A stretch of 8,973 nt of DNA. It comes from Candidatus Avelusimicrobium alvi. Its GTDB lineage: Bacteria > Elusimicrobiota > Elusimicrobia > Elusimicrobiales > Elusimicrobiaceae. Positions 5,343 to 8,973 of this stretch are shown one piece after another. The notes beneath the pieces are model-generated. The model made no database searches. It worked only from the letters and a program-made list of their open reading frames with translations, and was not told the origin of the DNA. The stretch lies in NCBI GenBank assembly GCA_002329395.1, contig DCTQ01000013.1, forward strand, positions 6,343 to 15,315, in the 5' to 3' direction. Position 1 is the stretch's first letter, and every line of letters starts with the position of its first letter. Position numbers and translations under genes: made by a program.

Positions 5343-7448
5343 TTATTTGACGGCGGCCTTGGGTGCGGCGGGAGACTTAAAATCCGCCAGCGGGAAGTAA
5401 TGGTTCAAAATCGTTTTATAATCCTGCCCCGCGTCGGCGCGGCCGGCGGCGCCCGTCTGGCAGAAACCCACGCCGTGGCCCCAGCCGCCGCCGTAGAACA
5501 CAAAGTATTTCAGTTCCCGGTTTTCGTAATTGGGCTCCACGATAAAATAACTGCTGCGCAGCATGCCCAGGCTTAAATTGTTGCGGATGACGTTTTCTTT
5601 ATTAAGCGTAACACTGCCTTTGGTACCTTTCACCAGCAGGCGGCTGACATAGCCGGAGCGTCCGCGCCTGAGGGGAATGAGGGCGGTGATTTTGCCGATG
5701 TCTTTTTTCTGGCGTTTGATGACCTGCCTTAAATCTTCTTCATCCACCACGCGCGTCCAGCGGTAGGCCGCCAGGCTGACGTGCTTGTCGTAGCGGCTGT
5801 AGGCGTCGTGCGGATATTGCAAAAGTTCTTTAAAATGATAGGGCTGCAAGCCGTTAAAATCAAAATCTTTGTAATCGGATACCGGGTTTAAATACGGCGT
5901 TTCCGTCCAGCCCGCTTCTTTCGCGCTTTGCGTTACGCCGCCGCAATTGGCCGAAAAAACGCTTTCAATGGGTTTATTTTTGTATTCCAGGGTTTCGCCC
6001 ATGGTGGATTCCACCGCCGCGTTCCCGCGTTCGCTTTCCGAATTTACGCCGCCGTACACCTGGCAGTTTTGCGTATCGCACACGTCGTAGCCGTAGGCTT
6101 TGTGCTTGCCCAGGTGTTTCAGGGCGTACGTGCGCGCCAGCACCGCCTGCGCGCGCAGGGCGTTCATCGGGAATTTGGTGGGCATTTCGGAAGCGATCAC
6201 GCCTTGCAGGTATTCTTCTATATTAACGATATTGACGGGGATGAGCGTATTGCGCTTGGCGTCGTGCGTGATTTGCAGTTTGCCGCGGTATTCTTTATCA
6301 TCCACGCTGGCCCAGGTCATCCCCGCGCCGCTCATAACGTTTTTAACAATAATGGTATGTCCTTCTCCTTCGGTTTGCGAGGAGGGGGTAACGATAACGG
6401 ATTTGGTAAAAGCGATTTTTTTACCCGCCGGGCTGAGTAAATGCGCCCTGCCGTTTTGCAGGACGGCCACCCAGCTTTCTTTGGCTTTGCCCCGGGCCAG
6501 CACCGCGCCGGACTGCCCGTCGGTAATTTTAAAAGCGTGAGACGGAATAAAATGCACGGTGGAGCGCGCGGACGGGCGGCCGTTTTGGCGCATGCCGATG
6601 CCCACTTTTATTTCGCGCGTTTTAACGTCCGCCGGCGGAACCAGCGGTTTTACAAACGTATGTTTGATAATTTCTTTGCCGCCCGTGATTTCTTTTTCCG
6701 GGCGCGAAAGGCGCGGGCGCAGGCGCTCCAGCGCCTGGTTGACTTCTTTACTGCTCTTGTCGGACGAATAAATCATACGGTACTGGCGGTAGGCTTCGTT
6801 GTAATTGCCTAATTTTTCCAGTGCGTGGGCGTAGTGCTTTTTAGCTTCAATAAACTGGTGGTCGTAAACGGTGGCTTTTTGAAATACGTCCGCGGCGTTT
6901 TTATAGTCTTTCTCTTCTTCGTACAAAAGCCCCAGCAGGTAGTTGGCCAGCGCCGGATGCGTGCCCGCGCGTGCGGCCATTTTTAAATTGTATTTAGCCA
7001 GCTTTTTTTCTTTCAGGCCCATCTGCGCGCGCGCCAGGTTGATGTGGAAGAAGCCCGCGCGGTCCGGGTCTTCCGGCAGCAGGGAGAGGAACTTTTCCGC
7101 GCTTCTGTACTGTCCGTCGGCCAGGTAGGCTTCGGCGGTCATTTCAATAATTTCGCGATCCTGCGGGTAGACGCGGTAGGCCGCGGCGGCGATATCCACC
7201 GCCTGCTTGGGGTTGTTCCGCTCCATCGCGATAAACGCCGCGTTTAAAAAAGCCTGGCGGTTTTTCGTATCTTTGGAGAGTTCAATATACGCTTCCAGCG
7301 CTTCTTCGGGTTTATAGGAAAAATACAGCTCGCCCGCTTCTTCCAGCCGCTGCTGTTCGGTTTTGGCGGGTGCGTCTTTGGCGTGCGCGCGGCATACGGG
7401 CGCGGCCAGCACAAGGCAACATAAAAAAGCGGATAGCAAACGTTTCAC
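5343..7448 (-). CDS. Secreted TPR protein with C-terminal SpoIID/LytB-type lytic transglycosylase domain
   Basis: The 701-residue product has a signal peptide (MKRLL, hydrophobic core, cleavage probably after AHA near 23). TPR-like helical repeats follow (about 30-245, with GNYNEAYRQY and KDYKNAADVFQKA as clear examples), then a beta-rich linker (about 246-395), then a SpoIID domain (about 400-690). The family cleaves peptidoglycan glycan strands. The catalytic Glu of the ASEMP motif is present at 421. Two cysteines in DVCDTQNCQVYGG (457 and 462) resemble the metal-site cysteines of clostridial SpoIID. The C-terminal GWGHGVGFCQTGA motif (655-667) is intact. It probably acts in the periplasm on peptidoglycan, with the TPRs recruiting partners. 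The start is GTG 7448, chosen for a GGGGAG Shine-Dalgarno 5 nt upstream. It is divergent from lipA and convergent with the operon to its left. It need not imply sporulation, since SpoIID homologues occur in non-spore-formers. Confidence 0.93.
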   Translation of the reverse strand: MKRLLSAFLCCLVLAAPVCRAHAKDAPAKTEQQRLEEAGELYFSYKPEEALEAYIELSKDTKNRQAFLNAAFIAMERNNPKQAVDIAAAAYRVYPQDREIIEMTAEAYLADGQYRSAEKFLSLLPEDPDRAGFFHINLARAQMGLKEKKLAKYNLKMAARAGTHPALANYLLGLLYEEEKDYKNAADVFQKATVYDHQFIEAKKHYAHALEKLGNYNEAYRQYRMIYSSDKSSKEVNQALERLRPRLSRPEKEITGGKEIIKHTFVKPLVPPADVKTREIKVGIGMRQNGRPSARSTVHFIPSHAFKITDGQSGAVLARGKAKESWVAVLQNGRAHLLSPAGKKIAFTKSVIVTPSSQTEGEGHTIIVKNVMSGAGMTWASVDDKEYRGKLQITHDAKRNTLIPVNIVNIEEYLQGVIASEMPTKFPMNALRAQAVLARTYALKHLGKHKAYGYDVCDTQNCQVYGGVNSESERGNAAVESTMGETLEYKNKPIESVFSANCGGVTQSAKEAGWTETPYLNPVSDYKDFDFNGLQPYHFKELLQYPHDAYSRYDKHVSLAAYRWTRVVDEEDLRQVIKRQKKDIGKITALIPLRRGRSGYVSRLLVKGTKGSVTLNKENVIRNNLSLGMLRSSYFIVEPNYENRELKYFVFYGGGWGHGVGFCQTGAAGRADAGQDYKTILNHYFPLADFKSPAAPKAAVK

Positions 7449-7453
7449 GCGGT

Positions 7454-7459
7454 CTCCCC
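7454..7459 (-). promoter_or_regulatory. Shine-Dalgarno deciding the GTG start of the SpoIID gene
   Basis: On the minus strand GGGGAG (7459 to 7454) lies 5 nt before GTG 7448. It is the clearest Shine-Dalgarno in the window and contrasts with the plus-strand genes that lack one. It fixes the start at a GTG codon immediately before a well-formed signal peptide. Confidence 0.8.
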
Positions 7460-7475
7460 GGACGGATTTAACTTT

Positions 7476-7486
7476 ATTATATTATA
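7476..7486 (-). promoter_or_regulatory. Promoter -10 region of the SpoIID gene
   Basis: On the minus strand two overlapping TATAAT boxes (7486-7481 and 7481-7476) lie in an AT-rich patch about 30 nt before the GTG start, leaving a leader of roughly 20-30 nt that contains the Shine-Dalgarno. No convincing -35 is seen 16-18 bp upstream, where the DNA is GC-rich. The box is about 32 bp from the oppositely oriented lipA -10, so the two polymerases would compete for overlapping DNA. Confidence 0.65.
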
Positions 7487-7517
7487 TCGTTTTCGGCGGC
7501 CCGGGCGGCGGTTTTTG

Positions 7518-7523
7518 TATAAT
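7518..7523 (+). promoter_or_regulatory. Promoter -10 of lipA, leaderless configuration
   Basis: A perfect TATAAT (7518-7523) is followed by 7 nt and then the lipA ATG at 7531. Transcription should start at or within a base or two of the A of ATG. No Shine-Dalgarno exists, since the preceding bases are a GC run and TTTTTG. No good -35 is seen at 16-18 bp (GC-rich, GGCGGC), so an activator or a different -35 preference is possible. Confidence 0.65.
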
Positions 7524-7530
7524 ATGCATA

Positions 7531-8427
7531 ATGAATACCGTACCCATGCCCCAGTGGCTTAAAGATTTGGTGGGCCGCAACAAAGCGGCCCTGCGTTCGT
7601 CCGCCGCTTTGCGCGCGCAGGATTCTATTGACCGGCACGCGCTTCACACCGTCTGCCACGCCGCCCGCTGCCCCAACCGGGGGGAATGTTTTAACTGCGG
7701 GGACGCCACTTTTATGGTGCTGGGGGATATCTGCACGCGCGGCTGCCGCTTTTGCGCGGTAAGCAAAGCCCGCCCGCTTCCGCCCGATGACAACGAACCC
7801 GCCCGGGTGGCGCAGGCCGTAAAGGAATGGTCCATCCGCTACGCGGTGCTGACCATGCCCACGCGCGACGATTTGCCGGACGGCGGCGCGGCGCATTTTG
7901 CGCGCGTCATCACCGCCGTTAAAACCTTAACGCCCGAGGTAAAGGTGGAGCCGCTGATTTCCGATTTGCGCGGGGACGAAACCGCTTTAAAAACCGTTTT
8001 GGAGGCCGTCCCGGACGTGCTGGCCCATAATGTGGAAACGGTGCCCGAATTATATTCCGCCGTGCGCGTGGGGGCCGATTACCGCCGCACGCTGGGACTG
8101 CTTGAGAACTCCAAAAAACTTGCGCCGCATATTTTAACCAAAACGGGCTTTATGGTGGGGCTGGGAGAGACGGACGAACAGGTCAAACGCCTGATGAACG
8201 ATTTGCGTTCGTGCGGAGTGGATTTGCTGACGATTGGGCAGTATCTCGCCCCGTCCGCCGCGCATTATCCCGTGGCGCGCTACCCGGAGCCGCAGGAATA
8301 CCGCGCGTGGGAAGAATATGCGCTTTCCGTCGGTTTTAAAGGCGTGGCCAGCGGCCCGCTGGTGCGCAGCAGCTACCGCGCAGGCGCGCTCTACCGCCGC
8401 GCCGCGCAAACGGATTTAGCCAAATAA
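7531..8427 (+). CDS. lipA: Lipoyl synthase (radical SAM)
   Basis: The 298-residue product has the full LipA signature. Cys42-x4-Cys47-x5-Cys53 binds the auxiliary [4Fe-4S] cluster that is sacrificed as sulfur donor. Cys68-x3-Cys72-x2-Cys75 (CTRGCRFC) is the radical-SAM cluster. The C-terminal RSSY motif (279-282) supplies the serine ligand to the auxiliary cluster. The enzyme inserts two sulfur atoms into protein-bound octanoyl groups to make lipoyl cofactors of 2-oxoacid dehydrogenases and the glycine cleavage H protein. Length is normal. ATG 7531 is chosen because it lies just after the -10 box; the frame stays open further upstream but only into the divergent gene. No lipB, lplA or lipoyl-dependent enzyme is adjacent. 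The next gene starts 24 nt downstream with no terminator between. Confidence 0.97.
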   Translation: MNTVPMPQWLKDLVGRNKAALRSSAALRAQDSIDRHALHTVCHAARCPNRGECFNCGDATFMVLGDICTRGCRFCAVSKARPLPPDDNEPARVAQAVKEWSIRYAVLTMPTRDDLPDGGAAHFARVITAVKTLTPEVKVEPLISDLRGDETALKTVLEAVPDVLAHNVETVPELYSAVRVGADYRRTLGLLENSKKLAPHILTKTGFMVGLGETDEQVKRLMNDLRSCGVDLLTIGQYLAPSAAHYPVARYPEPQEYRAWEEYALSVGFKGVASGPLVRSSYRAGALYRRAAQTDLAK

Positions 8428-8436
8428 ATGTGATAT

Positions 8437-8445
8437 TGGTATAAT
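8437..8445 (+). promoter_or_regulatory. Extended -10 promoter of the small lipoprotein gene
   Basis: TGGTATAAT (8437-8445) is an extended -10 (TGn plus perfect TATAAT), ending 6 nt before ATG 8452. No Shine-Dalgarno lies between, so a leaderless transcript is predicted. Extended -10 promoters can work without a good -35, and none is clear here. The gene may also be read through from lipA. Confidence 0.7.
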
Positions 8446-8451
8446 AAAATT

Positions 8452-8796
8452 ATGAAGAAAAACATCCTTTTCCTGGCCGCTTCGTGTTTGTTTGCGGGAG
8501 CCTGCGCGGGCAATCCACCCGCCTGGTGGAACCCCGGCAACGCCTATTCTTCCGAGGCTCCGGCCCGGCCTTCTTCCGGCGCCGTCTCGTCCGTCCGTCC
8601 GTCCGCGCCCGCCGCACAGGAAGAAGAGTTTGTCCCGCGCGAAGAAGCCATCACCCCTTTGCCGGACGAAAGCTACGAAGAAATGATTTTAACGCCTTTG
8701 CAGGATGAAGAAACGGAAAACGTTTCCGGCGAATCTTCCGCGCAGAGCGTGCCGTCTTCTTCCTCTGTGTTACCGCCTCCGAGCGTGCTGGAATAA
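8452..8796 (+). CDS. Small Pro/Ser/Glu-rich predicted lipoprotein, unknown function
   Basis: The product is 114 residues. The N-terminus KKNILFLAASCLFAGAC is a lipoprotein signal with lipobox AGAC, giving Cys18 as the likely lipidated residue; Cys12 is a less likely alternative. The mature part is short, rich in Pro, Ser, Ala and Glu, and probably disordered. It begins with an aromatic patch (PPAWWNPGN, 22-30) and contains a near duplication, ITPLPDE (67-73) and ILTPLQDE (79-86), in an acidic stretch. No domain or family is recognised. It starts 24 nt after lipA, has its own extended -10 promoter, and is followed by a terminator 28 nt beyond the stop. Membership in a lipoate function is not implied by position alone. 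The lipobox and terminator make a real gene likely despite the low complexity. Confidence 0.8.
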   Translation: MKKNILFLAASCLFAGACAGNPPAWWNPGNAYSSEAPARPSSGAVSSVRPSAPAAQEEEFVPREEAITPLPDESYEEMILTPLQDEETENVSGESSAQSVPSSSSVLPPPSVLE

Positions 8797-8824
8797 AGCC
8801 GTGCGCGTGCATCACATCAGATTT

Positions 8825-8851
8825 CCGGGCTCTTTTAGGGCCCGGTTTTTT
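8825..8851 (+). terminator. Rho-independent terminator after the small lipoprotein gene
   Basis: CCGGGC (8825-8830) pairs with GCCCGG (8840-8845). Two more inner pairs (T-G wobble and C-G) leave a loop of about 5 nt, and six T follow at 8846-8851. It ends the lipA and lipoprotein transcription unit. Confidence 0.9.
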
Positions 8852-8898
8852 ATGGGGGAAAAGCTTACCGCCGGCGGGGGAAAGCAATTTGGCGGGAC

Positions 8899-8932
8899 AA
8901 AAAAGAGCCCCCCGGTTATCTAAACCGAGGGG
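8899..8932 (-). terminator. Terminator-like hairpin for a leftward gene beyond the right edge
   Basis: Read on the minus strand, CCCC (8932-8929) and CGGTT (8927-8923) pair with AACCG (8917-8913) and GGGG (8911-8908). There is one A/C mismatch and a 5-nt loop. CTC and six T (8904-8899) follow. The T-run is only on the minus-strand side, so it should stop leftward transcription from a gene to the right. The stretch 8852-8898 between the two terminators shows nothing else. Confidence 0.75.
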
Positions 8933-8973
8933 TTCATCTGGACGTCTGCATTATTACTCCTCACTGCATTATT
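8920..8973 (-). CDS. Possible C-terminal end of a minus-strand gene (partial, tentative)
   Basis: One minus-strand frame is open from the right edge for 17 codons and stops at TAG (8922-8920), inside the loop of the leftward terminator. The last residues would read VQMNPSV. Another frame stops earlier at a TGA near 8961, so the true reading frame cannot be fixed from this window. The orientation is supported only by the minus-strand terminator. No family can be named. Confidence 0.2.
   Translation of the reverse strand, partial: NNAVRSNNADVQMNPSV

Noticed and set aside
5928..6440. Plus-strand open frame of 170 codons inside the SpoIID gene
   Set aside because: It runs antisense through the catalytic SpoIID domain, and its composition is typical of a reverse-frame shadow.
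7363..7530. Upstream in-frame extension of lipA
   Set aside because: It would overlap the start and promoter of the divergent SpoIID gene, and the added residues are unlike LipA N-termini. ATG 7531 gives the normal length.
8934..8951. Five-codon minus-strand ORF (MQTSR) preceded by GAGGAG
   Set aside because: The Shine-Dalgarno-like run is suggestive, but a five-codon frame directly before a terminator at the window edge cannot be supported from sequence alone.

Overview
This window looks like ordinary chromosomal DNA from a diderm (Gram-negative-type) bacterium. The signs are two predicted lipoproteins, GC-rich codon third positions in all genes, AT-rich promoters and compact rho-independent terminators. 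The mix of a hisS-aspS pair, a TPR-SpoIID protein in a lineage that need not sporulate, and lipoyl synthase would fit a gut Elusimicrobiota-type organism. That assignment is a tentative impression from protein style, not a demonstrated match. No mobile element, CRISPR array, tRNA or rRNA is visible.

Layout, left to right. (1) 2-1918: the 3' end of hisS overlaps aspS by an ATGA junction, and the pair ends in a strong UUCG-tetraloop terminator. (2) 1919-2333: a gene-free stretch holding a tandem array with an 85-bp unit (three full copies, one partial, one degenerate flanking copy). (3) 2369-5221: a two-gene operon encoding a lipoprotein and a membrane-anchored, helix-rich protein. Neither is recognised, but they share a repeated sequence module and appear to be paralogous in part. 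The operon ends in a terminator at 5250-5279. (4) 5343-7448, minus strand: a secreted TPR protein with a C-terminal SpoIID-type peptidoglycan lytic transglycosylase domain, convergent with the previous operon. (5) 7531-8796: lipA (lipoyl synthase), transcribed divergently from the SpoIID gene, then a small Pro/Ser/Glu-rich lipoprotein and a terminator. (6) 8852-8973: a second terminator-like hairpin facing left, which implies a minus-strand gene beyond the right edge.

Two themes deserve attention. First, three plus-strand genes (at 2369, 7531 and 8452) begin 6-7 nt after a perfect TATAAT with no Shine-Dalgarno sequence. This predicts leaderless mRNAs, whereas the SpoIID gene has a conventional leader with a Shine-Dalgarno. 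Second, the paralogous lipoprotein/membrane-protein pair behind the 85-bp array is the least explained part of the window and the best candidate for undescribed biology. The AspRS also carries the two anticodon-domain residues associated with non-discriminating enzymes, which suggests tRNA-dependent asparagine formation in this organism.
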